Shown in pieces: positions 1 through 8,483 of a stretch of 64,000 nt of DNA; position 1 is the stretch's first letter, and every line of letters begins with the position of its first letter. The position numbers and the translations under genes are program-made. The notes beneath the pieces are model-generated. The model was not told the DNA's origin. It saw only the letters and a list, made by a program, of their open reading frames with translations, and made no database searches. The stretch is from NCBI GenBank assembly GCA_963817885.1, contig CAWFQE010000012.1, forward strand, positions 660,406 through 724,405, given 5' to 3'. The stretch comes from CAVOHU01 sp963817885 (GTDB lineage: Bacteria; Acidobacteriota; Vicinamibacteria; Vicinamibacterales; JAKQTR01).

Positions 1-742
1 TCGGATCGCCGGGCCGGAGCGGCGCCTGGGCGGCCGGCGTGGACTGGCCGGCTCCAGGCATCGACCCGCCGTTGACCGGCACGAACCCCTGGTCTTCGAA
101 GGCGGCCAGCAGCGGCGCCATCGACGGCTCGTCGTAGCCGGCGAAGACGAGCGGGGTCGCGATGGGCCGAAGCCGCGTTCCCAGCCTCTCGTCCGCCCCA
201 GGCGACAGCGCCCCAAGCGCGGCAACGTCGGAGGCCCGTTCGGCGAACGGGCTGGCCACGCCGAGCGCCGAGCGAACCTCGGCCACCAGCGCCGCCGGCG
301 TCGGAACGCCGTCGAAGTGGAGGCGTGCCGATGCTGCGCGAGGCGTCGAGACGGAGGTCGCTTCGACCATTTCCGCAAACGGCGTGATGCCTGCGATCGG
401 TTCGGTCGTGAACTGTCCGAGGGCGTAGGACACGGCGCCGACCAGCCGGCCGTCGATGTACACCGGGCTCCCGCTCATCCCCGCGATGACGCCGGTCTTC
501 GCGAGCGGCCCTCCCTCGAGGCGGGCCAGGATCAAATCGCGCCGTGGTCCCATCGTGTTGCGAAGCACGCCGATGACAGTGACTTTGAATTCCTCGATCT
601 TCGTGCCCTGGAACACGGTGCGTCCGACGCCGACCATCCCCGGGCGGACTTCGTCGATCGGCATGATGGGGGTCGCGGCGCTCAACAGGAGAACGCCGCA
701 CCCCCACAAGACCACAACGGGGAGAAGACGGTGCAATCTCAT
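1..742 (-). CDS. SpoIVB-type S55 peptidase domain protein, C-terminus beyond window edge
   Basis: The minus-strand frame is open from an ATG at 742 to the left edge (about 247 codons, C-terminus missing). The N-terminus MRLHRLLPVVVLWGCGVLLL looks like a signal peptide or membrane anchor. At about residues 85-105 the motif AGMSGSPVYIDGRLVGAVSY is the GxSGSP serine-protease signature of the SpoIVB/S55 family, followed by GQFTTEPIAGITPF. In sporulating Firmicutes SpoIVB cleaves an envelope regulator. In Acidobacteria these proteins are common, but their substrates are not known to me. An upstream in-frame ATG at 802 is closed by a stop before 742, so 742 is the start. The gene is divergent from the aromatic operon. 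Family assignment is good; function is open. Confidence 0.8.
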   Translation of the reverse strand, partial: MRLHRLLPVVVLWGCGVLLLSAATPIMPIDEVRPGMVGVGRTVFQGTKIEEFKVTVIGVLRNTMGPRRDLILARLEGGPLAKTGVIAGMSGSPVYIDGRLVGAVSYALGQFTTEPIAGITPFAEMVEATSVSTPRAASARLHFDGVPTPAALVAEVRSALGVASPFAERASDVAALGALSPGADERLGTRLRPIATPLVFAGYDEPSMAPLLAAFEDQGFVPVNGGSMPGAGQSTPAAQAPLRPGDP

Positions 743-804
743 GGGTTACTGGGACGCGAACTCCCGGGAGGGCGGATCGGTGTCATCGACTGGAGTACTC
801 ATTG

Positions 805-834
805 TTTATAACGAAGAAATGACATGTGGGTCAA
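805..834 (-). promoter_or_regulatory. Promoter for the S55 peptidase gene
   Basis: On the minus strand TTGACC (829-834) is followed after 17 bases by TTATAA (806-811), or after 18 by TATAAA (805-810). This is a near-consensus sigma-70 promoter. Transcription would begin near 798 and leave a leader of about 55 bases before the ATG at 742. Confidence 0.6.
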
Positions 835-854
835 GGTGACGAGGGTTTTGCGCG

Positions 855-884
855 TTGACAACGGCCAAACGCCTCTGGTACGCT
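855..884 (+). promoter_or_regulatory. Promoter of the aromatic/trp supra-operon
   Basis: A perfect -35 box TTGACA (855-860) is followed after 18 bases by TACGCT (879-884), a weaker -10 box. Transcription would start near 891, just ahead of the leader peptide start at 910. It lies back to back with the S55 gene promoter. Confidence 0.55.
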
Positions 885-909
885 CTGGCCTCAACGCACT
901 CTGACATCC

Positions 910-1011
910 ATGCACGCCTTCACCCACTCCCCACGGCGTTCGACACCCGCGACCTCGTTGTGTGCGGTTCCGTCGGGCTCCTCCTGGTGGTGGTGCCGCT
1001 CACGCGGCTGA
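910..1011 (+). CDS. trpL: trp leader peptide with three consecutive Trp codons
   Basis: A 33-codon reading frame runs from ATG at 910 to TGA at 1009-1011. It contains TGG TGG TGG at 985-993, near the end of the peptide (…SGSSWWWCRSRG). Three adjacent Trp codons are very unlikely by chance in a frame placed directly upstream of an intrinsic terminator and a tryptophan operon. The stop codon sits inside the segment that can pair as antiterminator (1006-1017). Ribosome position on this frame would therefore decide which hairpin forms. No strong Shine-Dalgarno is visible before 910. The reading is direct from sequence; the regulatory role follows the classic trp attenuation model. Confidence 0.8.
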   Translation: MHAFTHSPRRSTPATSLCAVPSGSSWWWCRSRG

Positions 1012-1094
1012 AGGGGCAGGATCCGGAGCCCGACCAACTACTGACCGGAGCCACAACAAAGCCTCTTCAGCCTCGCGGCTGGAGAGGCTTTTTT
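995..1094 (+). promoter_or_regulatory. Tryptophan attenuator: 1:2 hairpin, antiterminator, terminator
   Basis: Three mutually exclusive pairings are visible. (1) 995-999 GCCGC pairs with 1004-1008 GCGGC across a 4-base loop. (2) 1006-1017 GGCTGAAGGGGC pairs with 1061-1072 GCCTCTTCAGCC over 12 positions, one of them G-U; this is the antiterminator. (3) 1058-1072 pairs with 1077-1091 as a 15-bp terminator stem. A ribosome stalled at the Trp codons (985-993) would leave 1006-1017 free. A ribosome reaching the TGA at 1009 would cover it and let the terminator form. The layout matches leader-peptide attenuation rather than a T-box or TRAP system. Confidence 0.8.
1058..1094 (+). terminator. Intrinsic terminator of the trp attenuator
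   Basis: Stem 1058-1072 / 1077-1091 (15 bp with one G-U pair) closes a TCGC loop. Its 3' side runs into six T residues (1089-1094). The terminator stands 14 bases before the first structural gene (ATG at 1109), which fits conditional rather than end-of-gene termination. Confidence 0.85.
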
Positions 1095-1108
1095 CGTTTG
1101 TGATCAGC

Positions 1109-2554
1109 ATGATCCGACCGCCTATCTGTGCGACCGTCGTCGGGGCCACGATGGAAGAGCTGCGTGCCCGCCGGGATCAGGCCGCGACCGAGGCCGAGAT
1201 GGTCGAGCTTCGCCTGGATGGCGTCGCGGCGCCGGAGATCGGCGCCGCGATCTCGGGCCGGATCTGCCCGGTCATTCTGACGTGCCGGTCACGGCTCGAG
1301 GGCGGCAGCTTCGCGGGCAGCGAGTCCGAACGGCGGGCCCTGCTCGCCGCCGCGGTGGCGAGTGATGCCGAGTACGTCGATATCGAATGGAGTGCCGGCT
1401 TCACCGACCTGGTCGCGCGGCGCGATGGCAGGGGCATCGTGCTGTCGATGCACGACTTCGGCGGCGTGCCCGACGATCTCGATGAACGCGTGCGGCGGAT
1501 GCTCTCGACCGGCGCAGCGGTGGTGAAGGTCGCGGTGCTCACCCGCGCGCTTCGGGACTGCGTGCGGCTGCTCGAACTGCGGCGGCGGTTCGCCGATGCG
1601 CGGATGATTGTCATCGGCATGGGAGATACCGGCCTGTCGACGCGCGTCATGGCCGCTCGCTATCGGTCGGAATGGATCTATGCGGGAGCCGGCGTCGCGC
1701 CCGGCCAGATTCCGATCGCGGACCTGAAGACCGAGTTCGGGATCGATCGTGTCACGGCGGACAGCGCCGTCTATGGGGTCGTGGGGACGCCGGCCCGCCA
1801 CTCGGTTTCGCCCGCCATGCACAACGCGGGGTTTGCCGAGCTGGGAATCGACGCCACGTACCTGCCCCTTCCGGCCTCCGACCTGGATGACTTCATGGCC
1901 TTCGCGCGCGGGATGAGCCTCGCCGGGGCGAGCGTGACGATTCCATTCAAGGTCGACATGATCGGGAAGCTTGACTCCATCGACGCCGGCGCGCGCCGCG
2001 TCGGCGCGGTGAACACGATCGCGTTCAGGGACGGTCAGTGGATCGGAACCAACACGGACGGAGATGGATTTCTCGCCCCGCTCGCCGGCGAATCTCTGGC
2101 GGGCGCCAGGGCGACGATCCTGGGAAACGGCGGAGCCGCGCGCGCTGTGGCCTGCGCTCTACGGTCTCGCGCCGCTCGGGTGACGCTGTCGGGCCGCGAT
2201 CCGGCCCGCGCCCGGTCGGTCGCCGCCGAGCTCGGCGTCGAAGCGGTCGACGGGCCGATCCCTCCCGGGTCCTGGGACCTGCTCGTCAACGCCACGCCCG
2301 TCGGGATGACGCCGCGGGCCGATGACACGCCGTTTGCCGGAGGGCGTTTCGACGGGCGCCTGGTCTACGACCTCATCTACAACCCTCCGCAGACCCGGTT
2401 CATGCGCGAAGCCGGCAACGCAGGCTGCCGCGTCATCGGCGGGCTCGAGATGCTGGTGGCCCAGGCCCGGCGCCAGGCCGACTGGTGGGTCGGGCGCACG
2501 CCCTCGGCCGATGTCCTCCGCCGGGCTGCAGTCTGGCGCCTCACGCACGATTGA
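1109..2554 (+). CDS. aroDE: Bifunctional 3-dehydroquinate dehydratase / shikimate dehydrogenase (AroD-AroE fusion)
   Basis: This 481-residue protein is a fusion. Residues about 1-210 are a type I dehydroquinate dehydratase (ICATVVGATMEEL at the start, VELRLDG, the Lys region AAVVKVAVLTRAL). Residues about 215-480 are a shikimate dehydrogenase: YGVVGTPARHSVSPAMHNAGF substrate loop, VTIPFK with the catalytic Lys, NTDGDGF, the Rossmann segment ILGNGGAARAV, and the C-terminal GLEMLVAQA. It catalyses two successive steps of the shikimate pathway in the cytoplasm. The start at 1109 is the first ATG after the attenuator terminator; the frame is open further upstream but would run through the terminator. 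It is the first gene of the supra-operon, so shikimate supply falls under tryptophan control. AroDE fusions are known in plants and some bacteria. Confidence 0.92.
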   Translation: MIRPPICATVVGATMEELRARRDQAATEAEMVELRLDGVAAPEIGAAISGRICPVILTCRSRLEGGSFAGSESERRALLAAAVASDAEYVDIEWSAGFTDLVARRDGRGIVLSMHDFGGVPDDLDERVRRMLSTGAAVVKVAVLTRALRDCVRLLELRRRFADARMIVIGMGDTGLSTRVMAARYRSEWIYAGAGVAPGQIPIADLKTEFGIDRVTADSAVYGVVGTPARHSVSPAMHNAGFAELGIDATYLPLPASDLDDFMAFARGMSLAGASVTIPFKVDMIGKLDSIDAGARRVGAVNTIAFRDGQWIGTNTDGDGFLAPLAGESLAGARATILGNGGAARAVACALRSRAARVTLSGRDPARARSVAAELGVEAVDGPIPPGSWDLLVNATPVGMTPRADDTPFAGGRFDGRLVYDLIYNPPQTRFMREAGNAGCRVIGGLEMLVAQARRQADWWVGRTPSADVLRRAAVWRLTHD

Positions 2555-2566
2555 ACGGAGTCCGTC

Positions 2567-4045
2567 ATGAACACCACGACATTCGAACAGTTCGTCGAGC
2601 TATCGCGTCGCGGCACCTTCGTGCCCGTGTGCCGCGAGATCATGGCGGACCTGCTCACGCCGGTCTCGGCGTTCCTGAAGATCGCCGAGCACTCCGACTA
2701 CGCCTTCCTCCTGGAGAGCGTCGAGGGCGGGGAGCAGGTGGGCCGCTATTCGTTTCTGGGCAAGGACCCGTTCCTGATTGCACGCGCCACCGAGGGCCAG
2801 GTCACGATCGAGCGGGCCGGGGTCACCACCCGGAGCGACGAAGCCTTCATGCCGACCGTCCGGAAACTGATGGCAGGATTTCGCGCGCCCTACGTGCCCG
2901 GCCTCCCGCGGTTCACCGGCGGTGCGGTCGGCTACCTGGGATTCGAGGCCGCCGCCTGGTTCGAGAACGTGCCCGTCTCTGCGCCGGCTGACGGCGACCC
3001 GTCGGTGGACGAGGCCGGATTCATGCTGTTCGACACCGTGCTGGCCTTCGATCACGTCCAGCATCGGATCCTGATCATCGCCAACGCCATGACGGGCGGC
3101 GACGACGACCTCGAGTCGCTCTACCAGTTCGCGTGCGCCAAGCTCGACTTCCTCGAGCGGGAACTCGAACGCAGCCTCTCCCAGTCCGAGCGGAAGGCGG
3201 CCTCCCCGCTGGAAGTCCGGTCGAACATGACGCGCGAGGGGTTCGAACAGCGCGTCCGGACCGCCAAGGAGTACATCGCCTCGGGCGAAATCTACCAGGT
3301 CGTGGTGTCGCAGCGCTTCGAGGCGGACCTCTCCGCGGACCCGTTCACCGTCTACCGCGCGCTTCGGCACGTGAACCCGTCTCCCTACATGTTCTTCCTT
3401 CGCATGGGCGGGCTCTCGATGATTGGCGCGTCCCCCGAGATGCTGGTCCGGGTGGAGGGCCGGCGCGTCGAAACCCATCCGATTGCGGGCACGCGTCCGC
3501 GAGGCGCCACGCCGGAAGACGACGTCAGGCTGGCCGAAGAGCTGAAGGCGAACGAAAAGGAGCGCTCCGAGCACGTCATGCTGGTCGATCTCGGACGCAA
3601 CGATCTGGGCCGGGTATGCGACTACGGCAGCGTCCGCGTGCCGCAGTACATGGCGCTCGAAAAATACTCGCACGTCATGCACCTGGTCTCGATCGTCGAA
3701 GGCCGCCTGGCGGAGGACCGCGATCGGCTCGATGCGCTCGCGGCATGCTTTCCCGCCGGGACCGTGTCCGGTGCGCCGAAGGTCAGGGCCATGGAAATCA
3801 TCGCCGAGCTCGAGACCGGGCGCCGGGGCATCTATGCCGGCGCAGTCGGCTACCTGGATTTCGCGGGCAACCTCGACTTCTGCATCGCCATCCGGACCAT
3901 CGTCGTCCTTGGCGGATCGCGGGCCCTCGTGCAGGCCGGGGCCGGCATCGTGGCCGACTCGAATCCGTCGGCAGAGTTCGATGAAACCCGCGACAAGGCC
4001 AAGGCGCTCTTCCGGGCCCTGGAGATGGCACAGCGCGGATTGTGA
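2567..4045 (+). CDS. trpE: Anthranilate synthase component I
   Basis: The 492-residue chorismate-utilising subunit converts chorismate to anthranilate using ammonia supplied by TrpG. The LLESVEGGEQVGRYSFLG stretch near residue 48 is the conserved LLES motif of the allosteric tryptophan site, so feedback inhibition is expected. The C-terminal chorismate-binding domain carries IAGTRPRGATPEDD, LVDLGRNDLGRV and FPAGTVSGAPKVRAMEII. Length is normal. It starts at ATG 2567 with GGAG six bases upstream, 12 bases after aroDE. The glutamine amidotransferase subunit is the next gene. Confidence 0.97.
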   Translation: MNTTTFEQFVELSRRGTFVPVCREIMADLLTPVSAFLKIAEHSDYAFLLESVEGGEQVGRYSFLGKDPFLIARATEGQVTIERAGVTTRSDEAFMPTVRKLMAGFRAPYVPGLPRFTGGAVGYLGFEAAAWFENVPVSAPADGDPSVDEAGFMLFDTVLAFDHVQHRILIIANAMTGGDDDLESLYQFACAKLDFLERELERSLSQSERKAASPLEVRSNMTREGFEQRVRTAKEYIASGEIYQVVVSQRFEADLSADPFTVYRALRHVNPSPYMFFLRMGGLSMIGASPEMLVRVEGRRVETHPIAGTRPRGATPEDDVRLAEELKANEKERSEHVMLVDLGRNDLGRVCDYGSVRVPQYMALEKYSHVMHLVSIVEGRLAEDRDRLDALAACFPAGTVSGAPKVRAMEIIAELETGRRGIYAGAVGYLDFAGNLDFCIAIRTIVVLGGSRALVQAGAGIVADSNPSAEFDETRDKAKALFRALEMAQRGL

Positions 4046-4096
4046 GACGCGCCCGGATCACCCTGGCGGGCCGGCGCGACATGGAATGGACACGCG

Positions 4097-4666
4097 ATGA
4101 TCCTTGTCATCGACAACTTCGATTCGTTCACCTACAACCTCGTGCAGTTCCTCGGAGAACTTGGCGCATGCCCGGTGGTCCGTCGGAACAACGCCGTCAC
4201 CCTCGACGACATCGCGCAGATGCACCCGGAGCGCATCGTCATCTCGCCGGGGCCGGGGCATCCGCAGGCGGCCGGCATCACGCCGGAGGTCGTGCGTCGG
4301 TTCGGGCAGACCGTGCCGATTCTGGGCGTGTGCCTCGGGCACCAGGCGATCGGGCACGCGTTCGGGGGACGTGTCGTGCGTGCGCCGCGACCCATGCACG
4401 GCAAGACCTCCGAGATCGACCACGACGGCCGGGGCGTGTTCCAGGGCCTGAGCCGGGTCCTCGTCGCGGGAAGGTATCACTCGCTGGTCGTGATGGAAGA
4501 CGGCTTGCCGCCCGAGCTGGAAGTGGCCGCGCGTTCCCGAGATGACGGGTGCGTGATGGCCATCCGCCACCGGGAGTGGCCGGTCCATGGCGTTCAGTTC
4601 CACCCCGAGTCCGTGCTGACGGCCGAGGGCAGGCACCTGTTGAGGAATTTCCTCGAACTGTCGTAA
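4097..4666 (+). CDS. trpG: Anthranilate synthase component II (glutamine amidotransferase)
   Basis: This 189-residue class I glutamine amidotransferase releases ammonia from glutamine for TrpE. The oxyanion motif ISPGPGHP, the nucleophile motif GVCLGHQAIGHAFGG (catalytic Cys) and the His-Glu pair in VHGVQFHPESVLT are all present. Length is typical for the stand-alone subunit. It may also serve a PabB partner, as TrpG does in many bacteria, but no pabB is in this window. It lies 51 bases after trpE and 69 bases before the chosen trpD start. Confidence 0.96.
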   Translation: MILVIDNFDSFTYNLVQFLGELGACPVVRRNNAVTLDDIAQMHPERIVISPGPGHPQAAGITPEVVRRFGQTVPILGVCLGHQAIGHAFGGRVVRAPRPMHGKTSEIDHDGRGVFQGLSRVLVAGRYHSLVVMEDGLPPELEVAARSRDDGCVMAIRHREWPVHGVQFHPESVLTAEGRHLLRNFLELS

Positions 4667-4735
4667 CGGTGGAGCGTGGACACCCGAGCGGCCCGCCGCG
4701 GCCGGCTCGACAATGCGCGGGAGAGGGACAGCATC

Positions 4736-5773
4736 GTGTTTACCGACCACTTGACCAAACTCCTGCGGCGCCAGGACCTGACCTCCGACGAGGCCTTCGC
4801 GGCGATGGACGACATCATCGAGGCGAGGGTCAAGCCGGCTCAGGTGGCGGCGCTGCTCGTGAGCCTCGCGCTGAAGGGCGAGCGGCCGCCGGAGATCGTC
4901 GGGTTCGCGCGGTGCATGCGACATCGGGCGGTGCCGCTCGAACACGTCCCGCCAGGGGTGACCGACATGTGCGGCACCGGTGGTGACCGTTCCGGGAGCT
5001 TCAACATCTCCTCAGCTGCCGCCATCGTCGTGGCCGCGTGCGGCGTGCCCGTTGCCAAGCACGGGAACCGATCCGTGTCGAGCCGATGCGGCAGCGCCGA
5101 TCTGTTCGAGGAGCTGGGCGTCAACCTGGCCGCGTCACCCGCGGTGGTGGAGCAGTGCCTTCAGCAGGCCGGTATCGGGTTTCTCTTCGCCCGGACGTTT
5201 CATCCATCGATGCGGAATGTCGCGGAGGTCAGAGGGGATCTCGGAATTCCTACGGCATTCAACCTGCTCGGCCCCCTGACCAATCCCGCGGCGCCCGCCC
5301 GTCAAATCGTCGGCGTTCCCCGTCCGGAGCTGACCGAGCTCATCGCCAGGTCGCTCCTGCTGCTCGGGTCAGCGCGGGCGTGGGTGGTTCACGGGGCGGA
5401 CGGGCTCGACGAGATCTCGACGACCGGCTACACGAAGGTGTCCGAGTGCAGAAATGGCGCCGTGAACACCTTCTATCTCCATCCGGCCGATGTGGGCCTT
5501 GCCAAGGCGACGCTCCCGTCGCTCGTTGGAGGCGAGCGTGCCGAGAACGCCGCGATCGTCCGTCGAGTGCTTGCCGGGGAAAAGGGGCCTGCGCGCGACG
5601 TGGTCGTGCTGAACGCAGGTGCGGCCCTGTTCGTCGCAGATCGCGCATCGACCATCCGGCGGGGGATCGCCGATGCGGAAGGCGCCCTGGACAGCGGAGC
5701 AGCCCTCCGCACGCTGGCGCGGCTGGTGGAGGTGTCGCAGGGCACGACGCCGGGTGAGACCCGCAAGCCATGA
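4736..5773 (+). CDS. trpD: Anthranilate phosphoribosyltransferase
   Basis: TrpD transfers phosphoribose from PRPP to anthranilate. The protein shows MCGTGGDRSGSFNISSAAA (PRPP-binding loop), KHGNRSVSSRCGSADLFEELG, and HPSMRNVAEVRGDLGIPTAFNLLGPLTNP, all family signatures. I chose GTG 4736 (345 residues) because GGAGAGGG lies just upstream at 4720-4727 and TrpD proteins normally begin close to the first LLRR..L helix. A GTG at 4676 in the same frame would add 20 residues but has its GGAG only two bases away. The stop overlaps trpC by four bases. Confidence 0.94.
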   Translation: MFTDHLTKLLRRQDLTSDEAFAAMDDIIEARVKPAQVAALLVSLALKGERPPEIVGFARCMRHRAVPLEHVPPGVTDMCGTGGDRSGSFNISSAAAIVVAACGVPVAKHGNRSVSSRCGSADLFEELGVNLAASPAVVEQCLQQAGIGFLFARTFHPSMRNVAEVRGDLGIPTAFNLLGPLTNPAAPARQIVGVPRPELTELIARSLLLLGSARAWVVHGADGLDEISTTGYTKVSECRNGAVNTFYLHPADVGLAKATLPSLVGGERAENAAIVRRVLAGEKGPARDVVVLNAGAALFVADRASTIRRGIADAEGALDSGAALRTLARLVEVSQGTTPGETRKP

Positions 5774-6609
5774 ATGCTTCAATGGCACCACTCCCTGACC
5801 TGCTCGCGGCCGTCGTCGCGGCCGCGCGGCGGATTGTCGAAACCCGTCGCGCCGAGGTCCCGCTCGATCGAATAATCGAGCGCGCGGCCGGGCGTGCTCC
5901 GATGGGGACCGAGTTCCGCCGGCGCGTGTCCCGGCCGGGTGCGGTAAACGTCATCGCGGAGTGCAAGCGGCGATCGCCGTCGAGCGGCGTGCTGGTGCGG
6001 GACTACGATCCGGCGGGGCTTGCCGGATTGTACGAACAGGGCGGAGCGGCAGCGGTATCGGTGCTGACCGAGCCGACCTTCTTCGACGGATCGCTCTCCG
6101 ACCTCGAGTCTGTCAGGGGCCGCGTCGCTCTTCCGCTGCTCCGCAAGGACTTCATCGTTGATCCCTACCAGGTCTACGAGGCGTGCGCGTCGGGTGCTGA
6201 TGCCGTGCTGCTGATTGTCGCGGCCCTCCCGGCCGACGCGTTGACCGTCCTCATGGCCACGGCCGACAGCATCGGGATCGCCGCCCTGGTGGAAGTGCAC
6301 AACCGGCCCGAACTCGAGACGGCGCTTGGCGCGGGTGCGTCCATCATTGGCGTGAACAGCCGGAATCTGAAAACCCTTTCCGTCGATCCGGCCGCATGCG
6401 AGGAGCTCGCTTCGATGATCCCGCGCGGGGTGGTGGCGATCGCCGAAAGCGGCCTGCGCTCGGAGTCCGACGTCATCCGGATGGGTGCGGCCGGCTACTC
6501 TGCGGTCCTGGTCGGGGAGTTTCTCGCCACGCATGCGGACCCTGTCGCCGTCCTGCGCCGTATTGCTCAGTGCCGCAGGCCCGGGGCAGCGGGAGAGGAC
6601 CGGCGATGA
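5770..6609 (+). CDS. trpC: Indole-3-glycerol-phosphate synthase
   Basis: This 279-residue TIM-barrel enzyme closes the indole ring from CdRP. Visible signatures are VIAECKRRSPSSG near the N-terminus, LLRKDFIVDPYQVYEA, the GVNSRNLKTL segment and IAESGLRSESDV. Length is slightly above the usual 260-270 residues because of an N-terminal extension. ATG 5770 overlaps the trpD stop as ATGA, and the gene ends four bases into trpF (ATG 6606). Both overlaps indicate translational coupling. Confidence 0.96.
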   Translation: MNASMAPLPDLLAAVVAAARRIVETRRAEVPLDRIIERAAGRAPMGTEFRRRVSRPGAVNVIAECKRRSPSSGVLVRDYDPAGLAGLYEQGGAAAVSVLTEPTFFDGSLSDLESVRGRVALPLLRKDFIVDPYQVYEACASGADAVLLIVAALPADALTVLMATADSIGIAALVEVHNRPELETALGAGASIIGVNSRNLKTLSVDPAACEELASMIPRGVVAIAESGLRSESDVIRMGAAGYSAVLVGEFLATHADPVAVLRRIAQCRRPGAAGEDRR

Positions 6610-7259
6610 GCGGCCGCACCGTGCGCATCAAGATGTGCGGGATCACACGAAGCGAAGATGCCCGGCTCGCCGTCCAGCTCGGCGTCGAGATGCTTGGATT
6701 CGTATGCTGGCCCCAGAGTCCGCGCTTCATCACGCCAGAGAGGATCCGGGACATCGTCGACGGGTTGCCGGCATCTATCGCGACGGTCGGAGTGTTCGTG
6801 GACCAGCCGGTCGAGGCGATCACGCATACCTGCTCGCTTGGCGGGCTGTCCGTGGTGCAGCTGCACGGCAATGAACCGGAGTCCGAGTGGAGCCGGGTCG
6901 GACTGCCGGTCATCAAGGCGATCGGCGTGACCGGCGAACTGGACGTGCGCAGGCTGACGCAATGGCCGGATGAGGTGACGCCCCTGCTCGACGCCAGTGA
7001 TCCCATCCGGCGAGGCGGCACGGGCCGCGTGATCGACTGGCGCATTGCGGCCCAGGCCGCCTCGATGCGCCCCATCCTGCTGTCGGGCGGGTTGACGCCG
7101 CTCAATGTGGCGGAGGCCGTGGCGACGGTCAGGCCGTGGGCCGTGGATGTGTCGTCCGGAATCGAGCTGAAACCTGGTGTGAAGGACGCCCGCCTGATGC
7201 GGGCGTTTGTCGAGGCCGCTGGCGGCCGAACCGAGGCGTCGGAGCATGACGATGAATGA
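6606..7259 (+). CDS. trpF: Phosphoribosylanthranilate isomerase
   Basis: TrpF performs the Amadori rearrangement of PRA to CdRP. The 217-residue protein begins IKMCGITRSEDA with the conserved catalytic Cys, has VQLHGNE in the middle, an Asp in PLLDASDPIRRGGTGR, and LLSGGLTPLNV plus VDVSSGIELKPGVKD at the phosphate-binding end. The length is standard. It overlaps trpC by four bases and its stop overlaps the trpB start region by eight bases. Confidence 0.95.
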   Translation: MSGRTVRIKMCGITRSEDARLAVQLGVEMLGFVCWPQSPRFITPERIRDIVDGLPASIATVGVFVDQPVEAITHTCSLGGLSVVQLHGNEPESEWSRVGLPVIKAIGVTGELDVRRLTQWPDEVTPLLDASDPIRRGGTGRVIDWRIAAQAASMRPILLSGGLTPLNVAEAVATVRPWAVDVSSGIELKPGVKDARLMRAFVEAAGGRTEASEHDDE

Positions 7260-8474
7260 GCAGACCGCAGTCAGAACGCCGTCGAGAGACCCCGACAAGG
7301 CCGGCTATTTCGGGGGCTTCGGCGGGCGCTTCGTGCCCGACACCCTGGTGGCGCCGCTCGAAGCGATCGAGCAGGCCTACATGCGGCTTCGGTCGGATGC
7401 GTCCTTCGTGCAGGAGCTCGGAACGCTGCTGGCGCACTATGCCGGGCGGCCCACGCCGCTGTACGAGGCAGGCCGGCTCACCGCTCACTGCGGAGGAGCG
7501 CGACTGTTCTTCAAGCGGGAGGACCTGACGCACACGGGCGCGCACAAGATCAACAACGCGCTCGGCCAGGCGCTGCTGGCCGTACGGATGGGGCGCCGGC
7601 GAATCGTGGCGGAAACCGGCGCCGGACAGCACGGCGTCGCGTCGGCCACCGCGTCGGCCCTGCTCGGTCTCGAGTGCCGCGTCTACATGGGCGCGGAGGA
7701 CATGCGGCGCCAGGCTCTGAACGTGGTGCGGATGCGGTTGCTCGGAGCGGAGGTCGTGCGCGTCGATTCCGGCAGCCGTACGCTGAAAGATGCCATCAAT
7801 GAGGCGATGCGCGACTGGGTGGCGGACCCGGAGTCGACGCACTATCTGCTGGGATCGGTCCTCGGGCCGCACCCGTATCCGCTGATGGTGCGCGAGTTCC
7901 AGTCGGTGATCGGGAGGGAAGTCCGGGGCAGTTCACGGAACGCGTGGGACGTCTCCCCGATGCGATCGTCGCGTGCGTCGGAGGCGGCAGCAATGCCATC
8001 GGGATCTTCGACGCGTTCGTGGCGGATCCGTCGGTGCGGCTCATCGGGGTGGAAGCCGGCGGCACCAGCATCGAGCCCGGTCGCCACGCGGCCCGCTTCG
8101 CGGGAGGCGAGATCGGCGTGTTCCAGGGCACGAAGACCTACGTCCTGCAGGATGCCGACGGGAACATCTCTCCGACGCACTCCGTGTCGGCGGGCCTCGA
8201 CTATGCCGCCATCGGACCGGAGCATGCCTGGCTACGGGAGGCTGGCCGCGCCGAATATGCGCATGTCAGCGACGCCGAGGCCCTGGACGGATTCCAGGAC
8301 CTCGCCCGGTTCGAGGGCATTCTGCCGGCTCTCGAGTCCGCACACGCCGTTGCGTATGCCTGCAGGCTCGCGCGTGAACTCGGCCCCGGAAAGACCGTGC
8401 TGGTCAACCTCTCCGGCCGCGGTGACAAAGACGTGGAAACGGTGGCAGCCCACCTCGGCCTGGCCTCGGAGTAG
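7252..8474 (+). CDS. trpB: Tryptophan synthase beta chain, broken by one frameshift
   Basis: TrpB condenses indole and serine to tryptophan with PLP. The first part reads YFGGFGGRFVPDTL, FFKREDLTHTGAHKINNALG (PLP Lys) and AETGAGQHGVASA. The second part, in another frame, reads QFTERVGRLPDAIVACVGGG, SNAIG and NLSGRGDKD. The two halves join exactly if one G is restored in the GGGG run at 7925-7928. That gives a 407-residue protein of normal length. ATG 7252 is preferred over ATG 7246 because GGAG at 7241-7244 is properly spaced from it. The break lies in a homopolymer in an essential pathway gene with intact neighbours, so a sequencing error is the likeliest cause. Confidence 0.92.
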
Positions 8475-8483
8475 CCTGTCAAT

